DNA of 64,000 nt from CAWBBA01 sp963741625. Lineage in GTDB: Bacteria; Desulfobacterota; Desulfomonilia; Desulfomonilales; Desulfomonilaceae. The notes beneath the pieces are model-generated. The model was not told the DNA's origin and did no database searches. It saw only the letters and a program-made list of their open reading frames with translations. Position numbers and translations under genes: made by a program. Below are positions 37,231 to 46,179 of this stretch, piece after piece. Positions within the stretch are counted from its first letter, which is position 1. Every line of letters begins with the position of its first letter. The stretch covers positions 273,564 through 337,563 of the forward strand of contig CAVUIT010000002.1 of assembly GCA_963741625.1 (NCBI GenBank), given 5' to 3'.

Positions 37231-37252
37231 ACAAACCGGCCAGCCGGTTTGT
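37231..37252. promoter_or_regulatory. TetR-type operator, perfect 22-base palindrome
   Basis: ACAAACCGGC CA GCCGGTTTGT is fully symmetric and lies 30 bases ahead of the tetR ATG. Size and symmetry match operators of FadR/PaaR-like TetR regulators, and the position implies autoregulation. A run of seven T follows on the plus strand, so it could also act as a terminator in that direction, but no plus-strand gene ends here. Confidence 0.65.
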
Positions 37253-37301
37253 TTTTTTGATTGATAGCAAGGAGCCATTTTTTTGTCAAGAAAAAAATCT
37301 G

Positions 37302-37949
37302 TCAGGAATCAGTTGAGGGGGCTGGCCCGGAACCGTGACGTGGTGACGAGGTCTCCCGCAATACCTGACGAAAAACCGCCACCGGCTGGGCGCCAGAAAT
37401 AAGGTACTTGTCGTCAATGATGAATGCCGGCACCGCGGTAATCCCTAATTTGCGGGACAGCGCTTTTGCGTCCTCGAAGCAGCGCTCATATTCACCACTC
37501 TTTACTCCTACGACGGCGGCGTTGAAGTCGAGTCCGATCACGCTCATTATCTGTTCGAGCACCGCGGGGTCGGAGATGTCGCGGCCGTCAGTCCAAAATG
37601 CCCTGAAGACCGCCTCGTTGTACTCGCGCACTTTGTCTTGCTCTTTGGCATATTCGGTCAGCAGCAGGCTCAAGTGCGTGTTGTATTTGCGCGGCACCGG
37701 ACCGATGGTGATGCCGACCTCCCGGGCGCGCTGCCGGATCCCATCGTAGAGGAGCGGGACATTGCTGTACCCCAGGCTCTCGAGATAGGGAATCGTTTCC
37801 ACGCCGCCGGCGCGGATATCGGGATGGATCTCGAACGACATCCAGTCTTCCGCGAAATCGAACTCGGGCCGGATCTGGTCGAGAATAGCTTCTCCGATAT
37901 AGCAGAACGGTCAGTTGAAGTCGTTAAATACGAGCAGTTTGCGAATCAT
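37302..37949 (-). CDS. Selenocysteine-containing DsbA/FrnE-like thioredoxin-fold oxidoreductase
   Basis: Read from the ATG at 37949 (AAGGGG ahead), the frame is MIRKLLVFNDFN, then TGA at 37913-37911, then PFCYIGEAILDQIRPEF, and on without interruption to 37302. The TGA takes the place of the first Cys of the FrnE/DsbA active site CPxC, giving U13-P-F-C16. The remainder has the FrnE helical insert and the cis-Pro loop GITAVPAFIIDDKYLISG. The full length of 215 residues is normal for the family, while a start after the TGA (37841) would lose the first strand and the active site. A hairpin at 37879-37897 fits a bacterial SECIS. It is probably cytoplasmic, with no signal peptide. It is upstream of, and codirectional with, tetR. 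Sec-containing DsbA-like proteins are known in deltaproteobacteria. Confidence 0.87.
37879..37897 (-). promoter_or_regulatory. Candidate bacterial SECIS element
   Basis: On the minus strand TCGGAGAAGCTATTCTCGA folds as a seven-pair stem (TC, bulged G, GAGAA with TTCTC, GA) with apical loop GCTA. The loop begins 22 bases after the TGA, and its first base is G, as required of bacterial SECIS loops bound by SelB. The stem lies inside the coding frame, as it must in bacteria. Confidence 0.6.
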
Positions 37950-38495
37950 GTTTTCCCCTTATACGTCAGTAGTTCTGTGAGTTCCGGGCACCCGGACCTG
38001 CCCCCGGAATATGTACCACGTGTCAAGTCACAGGCGTAGTACTACGTTTTCTCTCCCGAGAATGGAGAAATGTCTTCGGGCTTAGCCTGGTCGGCCTACG
38101 GAACCATCTCTGCCGGTAGAACCGCTTGACGTCCTACAAATATATCCCCTGGGAATTACTTGGTAACGTAATCCGAGACCAGGTGCCGTTCCAAATATTG
38201 GATAAACGGCTAGAATGAGACATGGCCCAATCTGTAGTTGCCCTGAGAACCGATTCTAAGCCCACTGCGGGCCGCAAACGACGGCCGAATGTACGCTTCA
38301 ACCCGTGGACCCGCACGACAGAGCGTCCGGGAAGTCGGGCTCGGGGCATTAGTTCCCACGCGCTTAGAGCGGCCAAGGGGATCGTGATTGATCTGTCGAA
38401 GTCGCAGGACAAATTTCCCGAAATCAATGTTTGACTATCAGCTGTACTTTAGTTAATCATATGTTCAATAATTGACAGTGCAGGGGGCGGGAAAG
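37950..38495. other. Intergenic region without a convincing gene
   Basis: About 545 bases. A 70-codon frame at 38222-38434 has no good ribosome binding site and an Arg-rich, low-complexity translation, so I do not call it. No repeat or RNA structure stands out. Confidence 0.4.
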
Positions 38496-38663
38496 ATGCA
38501 AGATATGGATTTTGCTTCTCTTGCGTTGCTGGGGCTAATTTTATCGTTTGCTGGTGCCCTCATTCTTGGGGAGCCGGCTTACTACAAATTCAAGTGTTGG
38601 CAAATAGAAAGGGCATTCAGGCGCAGGGAACGGACTGACAGGGAAAGGGCGAGGAGCGCGTGA
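38496..38663 (+). CDS. Small single-span membrane protein
   Basis: A 55-residue protein, MQDMDFASLALLGLILSFAG followed by a strongly basic tail (FRRRERTDRERARSA). One hydrophobic segment (about residues 7-25) followed by a positive tail predicts an inner-membrane protein with its C-terminus in the cytoplasm. A purine-rich GGGGGCGGGAAAG precedes the ATG. A hairpin terminator lies 160 bases downstream. No family is recognised. Confidence 0.45.
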   Translation: MQDMDFASLALLGLILSFAGALILGEPAYYKFKCWQIERAFRRRERTDRERARSA

Positions 38664-38824
38664 ATGCTGCTCCTGACTTAGAATCCGACAAAGCTTAGTT
38701 CGGCGCACCATGCGGTGCCGCGTGCTCCATGGCACGTTTTCGTTGCGTTTTCCTTGTGTTTCTGGTATGCTATCGTCGTTTCTTATTAGCCTCGTTGATG
38801 TCAGCCAGCAATCAATGGGTGCGC

Positions 38825-38857
38825 GCCCGCCGGTTTTGCCGCGGGCTTCTTTTTTTG
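38825..38857 (+). terminator. Rho-independent terminator
   Basis: GCCCGC at 38825-38830 pairs with GCGGGC at 38841-38846, followed directly by TTCTTTTTTT. It is the only strong terminator in this kilobase and could end the transcript of the small membrane protein or of an unrecognised small RNA. Confidence 0.55.
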
Positions 38858-39328
38858 GGGGAAGCAGGCCCATCGGACCCCACCTCTTTCGACCCTAATC
38901 GCATCCACTTCGAAGCGGACCTCTGTGCGGCAGCGCAACAAGACCCGCGTTCGGGTGTAGATACGGATCGCGGCGTGAAGATTCACATTTTTTGAGAAAG
39001 AAAAGGTCATATGCCTGTAATTTAACAGGTAGTACATGATCCGCGAGCAGCTCAGCTCCGCAAGCCACCTTAAAACAAAATCCGTCTACCTCTCGAACCT
39101 GTCCCGCGGATTGCTTCCTCGGTGGTCGGAATCACTCACTTATCACGGCATATGGAAAACCATCCTATCAACAGCTGTTTATAAATTAAGGCAGTCCTGG
39201 CGAACGTTAGGAAACGATTCAAGTGAGATTAGGGCCTTAAGTGAACTAATGAAATAACAGCTACTTACTAGCTGGTCAGCATTGGCGCACTTTAGGGAAA
39301 TCCAAGACATTGTGACCCGGTGCATAAG

Positions 39329-39374
39329 TTATCCACAGGCTTGCCCGCGAGTTATCCACAGAACCTGTGGATTG
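39329..39374. promoter_or_regulatory. Cluster of DnaA boxes
   Basis: Two exact consensus DnaA boxes TTATCCACA lie at 39329-39337 and 39352-39360, with an inverted near-match TGTGGATTG at 39366-39374; the last two form an ATCCACAG/CTGTGGAT hairpin. No dnaA, dnaN or gidA gene is nearby, so a titration or regulatory site is likelier than oriC. The surrounding 38858-39694 has no gene I can support. Confidence 0.5.
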
Positions 39375-39694
39375 TTCCACGCACAGGCCGCTGGCGTGTG
39401 AAAGCGATACCAATCCCCGTTCGGCCGCCTGGTTCGGTGGTTGGCATTCAAGAGGTGCTGATTCAAGGAGGCTGTGCCGGAAAAGCCTGCGCGGTTCGTT
39501 CCGGCCGGCAGTTCGATGCGCCATCTCCCAAGGGAGAGGCGACATGTATCGGACGGCTTTGCTGGCGATTTGACTCTCTCTTGTGACATTCTGCCGTTCC
39601 CGGGCGAGGACGCAAGGTGCAAATTTTCAGCAAGTTATGACATAATGAAGACAGGCAACCGCGACATCAATAGTCATTTCGGGAGTACCTAAGT

Positions 39695-42600
39695 ATGACG
39701 GCCGAGTCTAAGACGATCGAGCAACTCACGGCTGAAATCCGAAACCTGCGTCAACAGGTCGCGGAATTGGAAACGTGGAAAAGCCGACATGAAGGGGTTC
39801 TGGAGGCGTACAAGCAATCCGAGTCTAAGTTTAGATGCCTTGCTGAGTATTCGGTCGCTGGTGTTTGCATAATACAAGATGGCCTTTTCAAGTACGCTAA
39901 CTCCAAGATGGCGGGAATCTTCGGATACACCGTTGACGAACTGGTAGACAAGGTTCCCGCCAAGGCCCTCGTCTTGGACGAAGACTGGCCTATGGTTGAG
40001 GAAAATATCAGGACTGCGAATTTGCGGAAAGACGGAGGCCATAGGTTACCAATTCCGTGGAATAAGGAAGGATGGAGAGGTCATACGTGTAGATGTTCAC
40101 GGCTCCTGCGTGGATCACGAAGGCGCCCCAGCTATCATGGGTACTCTACTGGACATTACACAGCGGATAAGGACCGAAGCAGAGTTGGAGAAGGAGGTAA
40201 ACAAGTTTCGGGCGCTTTATGACTTGGCAGTAGCCATGACAGCCGACAATAACCTCAATGAAAACCTCTCGATGGTCGTGGAGCAGAGCAGGAAATTGCT
40301 TGGTTTCGACGCATCGTACATTGCCCTTCGTGACGAGCAGGCAGGAGATGTTTACATGCACACTCTGTCGGGCATCACGACCGAGGCATTCAAGAAAATG
40401 AGACTGCCATTCGGATCCGGCCTCGGAGGAAAAGTTGCCGCGACACAAAAGGGTGTTGTGATCAGCGACTATTTCCACGAGGTAGAATCACCCGTACACG
40501 ATGTAGTCCGTGCCGAGGGGCTAATATCAGGCATAGCAGTGCCGATCCAAATTGGCCGGACGAACTTAGGGGTCCTTTACGGATTTAACCGAGCCAAGAC
40601 CTCTTTTTCCAAATCAGACCTGGATACTCTGTTTCTTATTGGGAATCTCGCTGCGGTTGAAATCACCCATAAGCGCCAGAAGATCGACCTGTTGAAAGCC
40701 CGCGATGACCTTGAGCAGAAGGTTCAAGACCGCACCGCTAAGCTATCCGCGGCTAACGAGCACCTGAAGCAGGAAATTATCGACCGTGAGAAAGCAGAGG
40801 ATGCCTTACGGGGCAGCGAGGCAATGCTAAAAAATGTCTTATCCGCCTCTCCAGTCGGCATAGGCTTGGCTGAAGACAGGGTCATGAAGTGGGCCAATGA
40901 AGCGTGGCTGGAAATGTTTGGCTTTGAAAATGAACATGAAGTTGTGGGGCAGAGCGCCAAAATGATCTATCCGTCCGACGCAGAGTATGAGCGTGTTGGA
41001 CAAATCCTTTATGAAAGCTTGCAAACTGGACGAGTTACCTCCGCTGACGCAACGTTCAGGCGAAAAGACGGTTCCCTTATTGACGGCCACATCAGGATGA
41101 AAGCTTTTGGGCTCTCAGATTTGAATACGGGTAGTCTCGCAGTCATTACCGACATATCAGAAAGGAAGCGAGTCGAACGAGCCCTGCGAGAGAGTGAACA
41201 GAGGTATCGGGCTCTGGCCGAGAATTCACTCACAGGTATTTGCGTACACCAAGACGGGGTGCATGTGTATGTGAACGAGCGGTACGCCAAAGACCTTGGT
41301 TACTCAACAGACGAACTGATCGGCAAACCGTTGGCGGAAGTTGTGGCTCCGCAGGATCGCGAAATGGTTGAGCAAAGATGGCTCGGCAGGCTTGCGGGCA
41401 AGAAGGTTCCCAGTCAGTATCAATTGAGATCGCTGAAAAAGGACGGAACAGTCACATGGAGGGAAGTGTGGGCCACGGTGATAGAGCACAACGGGAGCCC
41501 GGCAACTCTTGCCAATGTAATTGACATCACGAAGCGGAAGCAGGCCGAAGACTCCTTGAGAGCGCTGCTGGATTTCCGTCAAACCTTGATCGATTCCATT
41601 CCCAATCCGGTTTTCTATAAGGATGTCAACGGCCAATATATGGGCTGTAATGAAGCCTTTGCGGCCCTAATGGGGTTGCCAAAGGAAGACGTGGTGGGAA
41701 GGTCTGTCTATGAGGTAGCCCCCAAAGACTTGGCCGATTTGTGGCGCGAAAAAGATCAGGAATTATTCGACGGGCCTCATGTCCAAGTATTTGAATGTAC
41801 CCTGGCACGCCCCGACGGCACCGAGCATTCATTGGTTTTTCATAAGGCTCCCATTTTTGATGCTGACGGCGCCTTAGCTGGTTTGATAGGGGTCGTGGTG
41901 GACATCACTGACCGCAAAAGTATGGAGCGAGCCCTGCGAGAGAGTGAAGAGCGATACCGGGCTATCTTTAGTAATGCTGCCGTAGGAATTTTTGTCACGG
42001 ACAGATACGGCAAGTTTGTCCAGGCAAATTCCGCTGCGTTAAAGACGCTGGGTTATGCGCCACAAGAATTCGAGTCAGCTTCAGTTTCTGACATCACCCA
42101 TCCCGACGATGTGGAAATCTCCAGGAATAAATTCGGCGCCCTGGTTCGCGGTGAAATAGACTCTTACAGAATCGAGAAGCGTTATATCCGAAAGGATGGT
42201 GAAATTGTCTGGGAGGATCTCTCCGTATCCCCGATTTTCGACGAAAAGGGAGTTTGCGTGGCCACATTCGGGATGACGGTGGACATCACCGAAAGGAAAC
42301 GGGCAGAGCAAGAAAGGAAGAGTCTGAGGGAGCAACTCCTGCAAGCACAGAAGATGGAAGCCATCGGAACCCTCGCAGGCGGGATAGCTCATGACTTCAA
42401 CAACATGCTGACCATAATCTTGGGGTACTCGGAGTTGATTCAGTCGGAAACGGACGCACAAGACCCACGTTCGGCGGATCTAGCAAAAATAGTTCAGACG
42501 GCAACGAATGGGGCTGATCTTGTCCGGCGGCTGCTCACGTTCAGCAGAAAGGCGGACATCGAGTCTGGCCCACTAGAGCTAAACGCTGAAATCGAACGCA

Positions 42601-43478
42601 CTCGAAAAATCCTGGAGCGGACGCTTCCCAAGATGATCGATATACGGTTGAATCTTGAAGATAAGCTTGCACTCATCAAGGCCGACCCGATACAAATTGA
42701 TCAGGTTCTGATGAATCTTGCCATTAATGCGAGAGACGCCATGCCCGACGGCGGCAAGCTGATCATTGAAACTAAGAATGTCACCCTGGACGAACATTAT
42801 CGCAGCACGCATATGGGTGTAATACCCGGGAAATACGTGATGCTGAGCATCTCGGACACGGGCCACGGAATGGATGAGCTTACCCGCGCACGAATTTTTG
42901 AACCATTTTTCACCACGAAAGACCGGAATTCAGCAAAGGGAACAGGGTTAGGGCTCGCGGTGGTTCACGGCATTGTGGAACAGCACGGCGGCCACATAAT
43001 CTGTGAGAGTGAGCCTGACAACGGCTCCACATTCAGGATTTACTTTCCCGCAGTGGACCGAGTGACAACCCCCAGAGATTCGGTTGTCAAACCGTTGTCG
43101 GATGGCCGTGGCGAGACCCTTCTGCTGGTCGATGATGAAGATTTTGTGCGAGATTTGGGTAAGCGCATTCTAACGAAAGCTGGATACAAGGTCATAACTG
43201 CCTCCAATGGGAGAGAGGCGCTGGAAATCTATAGGAAGGCGCAAGGGGTGATTGACCTGGTGATACTTGATCTTCTCATGCCTGAAATGGGCGGCAAGGA
43301 ATGTTTAAGAGAGCTTCTTACAATTGAGCCGGAACTCAAGGTCGTGGTAGCTAGCGGTTTTTCCTCTGATACGTCCGTAGACGAATCGGCTGAGTTGGGA
43401 GCCAAGGCTTTCGTCAGCAAGCCCTTCAAGATCGAAGAATTGCTCCATCAGGTTCGCAGAATTTTGGATGAGCGCTGA
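39695..43478 (+). CDS. Multi-PAS/GAF hybrid histidine kinase with receiver, broken by one extra base
   Basis: A sensor kinase of about 1,260 residues without membrane helices. The order is an N-terminal coiled coil and PAS (first frame, to about 40020), a GAF domain (FDASYIALRDEQAGDVYMHT), a coiled linker and four more PAS domains. Next come the HisKA box GGIAHDFNNMLTIILGYSEL, an ATPase domain (NLAINARDAMPDGG, DTGHGMD, KGTGLGLAVVHGIV) and a C-terminal receiver with phospho-acceptor Asp in VILDLLMPEMGG and Lys in SKPFKI. The shift lies near 40016-40028, inside the first PAS; dropping one base continues into YQFRGIRKDGEVIRVDV. As a cytoplasmic hybrid kinase it needs a separate output; none is encoded next to it. 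Confidence 0.9.
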
Positions 43479-43553
43479 TCTGTAACATTTGACCCGTAAT
43501 CGTTCCCATCTTACCACGTTATCTGACTGCTCATGTTGATTTCAAAAAAAATC

Positions 43554-43609
43554 TTGACACGTGTACTTGCGTCGGGTAGCTTATTACTATTGCATCTCAA
43601 TAGCGATAA
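43554..43609 (+). promoter_or_regulatory. Promoter with PerR/Fur-type operator ahead of perR
   Basis: TTGACA at 43554-43559 is a good -35 box; TAGCTT at 43577-43582 is a weak -10 at 17-base spacing. Overlapping and following it, TTATTACTATTG (43581-43592) and CAATAGCGATAA (43598-43609) form an inverted repeat matching at 10 of 12 positions around a 5-base centre. An AT-rich palindrome over the start site, just before a Fur-family gene, implies autorepression. Confidence 0.6.
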
Positions 43610-43627
43610 GGAACCCGGCAACAACGT

Positions 43628-44026
43628 ATGAACTCGAATCCGCCACGCAGAATGACCAGACAGCGTAGGGTGATCCTGGAGGAACTCAAGAAGGTCACCT
43701 CCCACCCCACGGCTGAGGACCTCCATCACTTGGTTCGCAAACGACTTCCCAAGATCAGTATTGCCACTGTGTACCGTAATCTTGAAATCCTGAGCGCGGA
43801 GGGGATGGTCCTTAAAATGGACCTGGCAGGTGCTCAGAGACGTTTTGACGGAACCCCGGAAAATCATTACCACATCCGCTGCCACAAATGCGGCCGCGTG
43901 GACGACGTCCATATGGAACCCATCCCAATGATCGAAGAGACAGTTCAAAGATTCTGCGGCTATAAAGTGGAATCCCACTGGATGGAGTTCACAGGAATTT
44001 GCCCTGATTGTAACGGGAGCAATTGA
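43628..44026 (+). CDS. perR: Fur-family regulator, PerR type
   Basis: A 132-residue winged-helix metalloregulator. The DNA-binding half has RMTRQRRVILEELKKVTSHP and ISIATVYRNLEILSAEGMV. The dimerisation half has NHYHIRCHKCGRVDDVH and a C-terminal CPDC, giving two CxxC pairs for structural zinc. The order perR - rubrerythrin - cydA - cydB on one strand points to peroxide or oxygen sensing rather than iron control. A palindromic operator overlaps its own promoter. The PerR label rests mainly on this context. Confidence 0.88.
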   Translation: MNSNPPRRMTRQRRVILEELKKVTSHPTAEDLHHLVRKRLPKISIATVYRNLEILSAEGMVLKMDLAGAQRRFDGTPENHYHIRCHKCGRVDDVHMEPIPMIEETVQRFCGYKVESHWMEFTGICPDCNGSN

Positions 44027-44101
44027 AATCGGGGAGGACCTTCTTGTAACCCCGCGAAACGTGGGGCTCCCCGAACCCCTCTCCAAGAACTTCTAGCATC
44101 T

Positions 44102-44144
44102 GCCGGAATCCTCATTTCCTCGTGGGAGAAATGAGGATTCCGGC
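44102..44144. repeat. 17-base perfect inverted repeat between perR and rubrerythrin
   Basis: GCCGGAATCCTCATTTC at 44102-44118 and its exact complement at 44128-44144 enclose a 9-base loop. No T tract follows on either strand, so it is not a classical terminator. It could stabilise or attenuate the mRNA, or be a protein-binding site. Confidence 0.7.
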
Positions 44145-44315
44145 GAGTGTTAGAGTTTCCAGGTAGGGCTTGGGGGATCCATCTTTGCAAAGAAGTCTCC
44201 CCGATCCTACCGCTTTCAATGCGAATCCGTATTACTGCGGAGCAGAAGATGATGCGGCGGATACCGCCTCCATCAAAACATTATTACCAAACAACAGAAG
44301 GAGGAACAGGGAGTC

Positions 44316-44813
44316 ATGGCAAAAACAGAAGAATTCTTGGCACAAGCGTTTGCGGGGGAATCACAGGCTAATCGCAAGTATCTCGCGTTTGCGGAAAAAG
44401 CGGACAAAGAAGGGTATCCCCAGGCTGCTCGACTATTTCGAGCGGCAGCAGAAGCAGAAACCATCCACGCGCACAATCACCTAAGGGCACTCAAAGGAAT
44501 CGGCGACACAACCCAAAATCTCCAGGCTGCCATTGCCGGTGAGACATTCGAATTCAAACAGATGTATCCCGAAATGATCGAAGCAGCCAAGGTAGAAGGA
44601 AACAAAACGGCGGAGAGAACCTTCAATTACGCCAATGAAGTTGAAAAAGTGCACGCGCAGCTTTACAGCAAGCTTTTGGAGAGCCTGGGTTCGTCGCAGG
44701 AGAATTATCCCTATTATGTGTGTCCCACCTGCGGATACACTTCGGAAGGCCATCCTCCCGGGGTTTGTCCGGTCTGTAATGTCAAGGGACCTTTATTTAA
44801 GAAGATCGACTAA
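44316..44813 (+). CDS. rbr: Rubrerythrin
   Basis: Rubrerythrin reduces hydrogen peroxide in anaerobes using a diiron site. This 165-residue protein has a ferritin-like four-helix domain with the diiron ligands in AGESQANRKYLAFAEKA, AEAETIHAHNHL, AIAGETFEFKQMYPEM and ANEVEKVHAQLY. A rubredoxin-like domain follows, with CPTCGYTSEGHPPGVCPVC binding one iron. The length is slightly below the classical 191 residues and matches the short rubrerythrins of anaerobes. AGGAGG-type sequence precedes the ATG. It stands between perR and cydAB. Confidence 0.96.
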   Translation: MAKTEEFLAQAFAGESQANRKYLAFAEKADKEGYPQAARLFRAAAEAETIHAHNHLRALKGIGDTTQNLQAAIAGETFEFKQMYPEMIEAAKVEGNKTAERTFNYANEVEKVHAQLYSKLLESLGSSQENYPYYVCPTCGYTSEGHPPGVCPVCNVKGPLFKKID

Positions 44814-44844
44814 TGGTGCTGTGACACCAAGGGGGTAAATTGTT

Positions 44845-46164
44845 ATGGACGCTGTCATGCTTTCCCGGTTGCAGTTTGCGGTGGCGACCTATTTCCATTT
44901 TCTTTTCGTGCCGCTGACGTTGGGCCTCTCCCTTCTAGTGGCGATAATGGAGACCCAATACGTCAGAACCGGAGATGAAGAATACAAGAGAATGACCAAA
45001 TACTGGGGCAAATTGCTCATCATCAATTTTGCCCTGGGAGTGGTCACCGGCATAACGCTGGAATTCCAGTTCGGTACTAACTGGTCTCGCTATTCCAAAT
45101 ACGTGGGGGACATTTTCGGTTCCCTTCTCGCAATAGAGGCCACAGTCGCCTTCTTCCTTGAATCCACATTCATCGGCCTGTGGATATTCGGCTGGAACAA
45201 GCTCTCCCCGAAAGTCCATGCGGCTTGCATCTGGTTAGTTTTCGCAGCTTCGAATTTTTCTGCATATTGGATCCTGGTGGCAAACTCCTGGATGCAACAC
45301 CCGGTCGGGTACGTGATCAGAAACGGCCGCGCTGAGCTTGCTGATTTCTGGGCGGTTATTACACAGTCGTACGCGATTTGGATGTTTCTGCACGTTATCA
45401 GCGCGGCGTACATTCTTGCCGGATTTTTCGTCATGGGTGTTAGCGCCTACCACTTGCTTCGACGTCAGAACATTCCGTTCTTCAAACGATCCTTCAGAAT
45501 GGCGGTTACTCTTGCGGTGATCTTTGCCATTGCCGAACTCGTGATCGGTGATTTCCACGGCAAGGAGATGGTAAAAGCTCAGCCCAGCAAGGCCGCGGCT
45601 TCGGAGGCGGTCTGGGAATCCACTCCGGGTGCTCCGATGTATCTGTTCGTGATTCCGGACGAGGCAAACGAGCGGAACTCGGTGCAGTTAATCGGGATAC
45701 CCAAACTTTTGAGCTGGGTCGCTCATGGCGACGCGGACGCAGTGTACAAAGGGCTCAAGGAATGGCCCAAAGAGCAGCGACCTCCCGTTGCCGCCACCTT
45801 CTGGTCGTTCAGGATAATGGTGGGCCTGGGAATCTTCTTCGCTGTGGTCAGTATCATTGCATGGCTTAAACGAAAGAATCCGGAAGATAGCCCCGGGCTT
45901 CTCCGGTTTCTGCTGTTTTGCATTCCACTCCCCTATTTGGCTCTCGAACTCGGTTGGACGGTCACCGAGATCGGTCGGCAACCGTGGATAGTGTACGGGG
46001 TGATGAAAACCACAGATGCCGCTTCCAAGCTCGCCCAATCGCAGGTGGGAATCTCTCTGGCGGCCTTTATAGTCGTTTATACTCTGCTGGGAATAGCCTG
46101 CTTCTATCTGATCGGTAAGTACGCTCGCAAGGCGCCTGAACCGATCACCGGCACAACCAAGTAG
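44845..46164 (+). CDS. cydA: Cytochrome bd ubiquinol oxidase subunit I
   Basis: A 439-residue inner-membrane subunit with about nine helices that reduces oxygen to water with quinol electrons, removing oxygen with high affinity. The b595/d-side His lies near residue 19 (TYFHFLFVPLTLG), and the b558 ligands are His in MFLHVISAAYILAG and Met in FWSFRIMVGLG. GRQPWIVYGVMKTTDAAS is the family signature near the C-terminal helices. It has the short quinol (Q) loop typical of non-enterobacterial enzymes (439 against about 520 residues). It lies 31 bases after rubrerythrin and 15 before cydB, probably one oxygen-defence transcript. Confidence 0.97.
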   Translation: MDAVMLSRLQFAVATYFHFLFVPLTLGLSLLVAIMETQYVRTGDEEYKRMTKYWGKLLIINFALGVVTGITLEFQFGTNWSRYSKYVGDIFGSLLAIEATVAFFLESTFIGLWIFGWNKLSPKVHAACIWLVFAASNFSAYWILVANSWMQHPVGYVIRNGRAELADFWAVITQSYAIWMFLHVISAAYILAGFFVMGVSAYHLLRRQNIPFFKRSFRMAVTLAVIFAIAELVIGDFHGKEMVKAQPSKAAASEAVWESTPGAPMYLFVIPDEANERNSVQLIGIPKLLSWVAHGDADAVYKGLKEWPKEQRPPVAATFWSFRIMVGLGIFFAVVSIIAWLKRKNPEDSPGLLRFLLFCIPLPYLALELGWTVTEIGRQPWIVYGVMKTTDAASKLAQSQVGISLAAFIVVYTLLGIACFYLIGKYARKAPEPITGTTK

Positions 46165-46179
46165 GAGGGGGGAATTACT

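Noticed and set aside
37302..37841. DsbA-like protein starting after the TGA, without selenocysteine
   Set aside because: It would lack the first strand and the whole CxxC-type active site, while the upstream codons encode exactly these in the same frame.
38222..38434. 70-codon plus-strand frame upstream of the small membrane protein
   Set aside because: No ribosome binding site, Arg-rich low-complexity translation, no recognisable fold.
38731..38750. Sigma-54 promoter (TGGCACG...TTGC)
   Set aside because: The distance between the GG and GC elements is two bases too long for a functional -24/-12 promoter.
39036..39257. 73-codon plus-strand frame
   Set aside because: Weak start context and no family resemblance; kept as non-coding.
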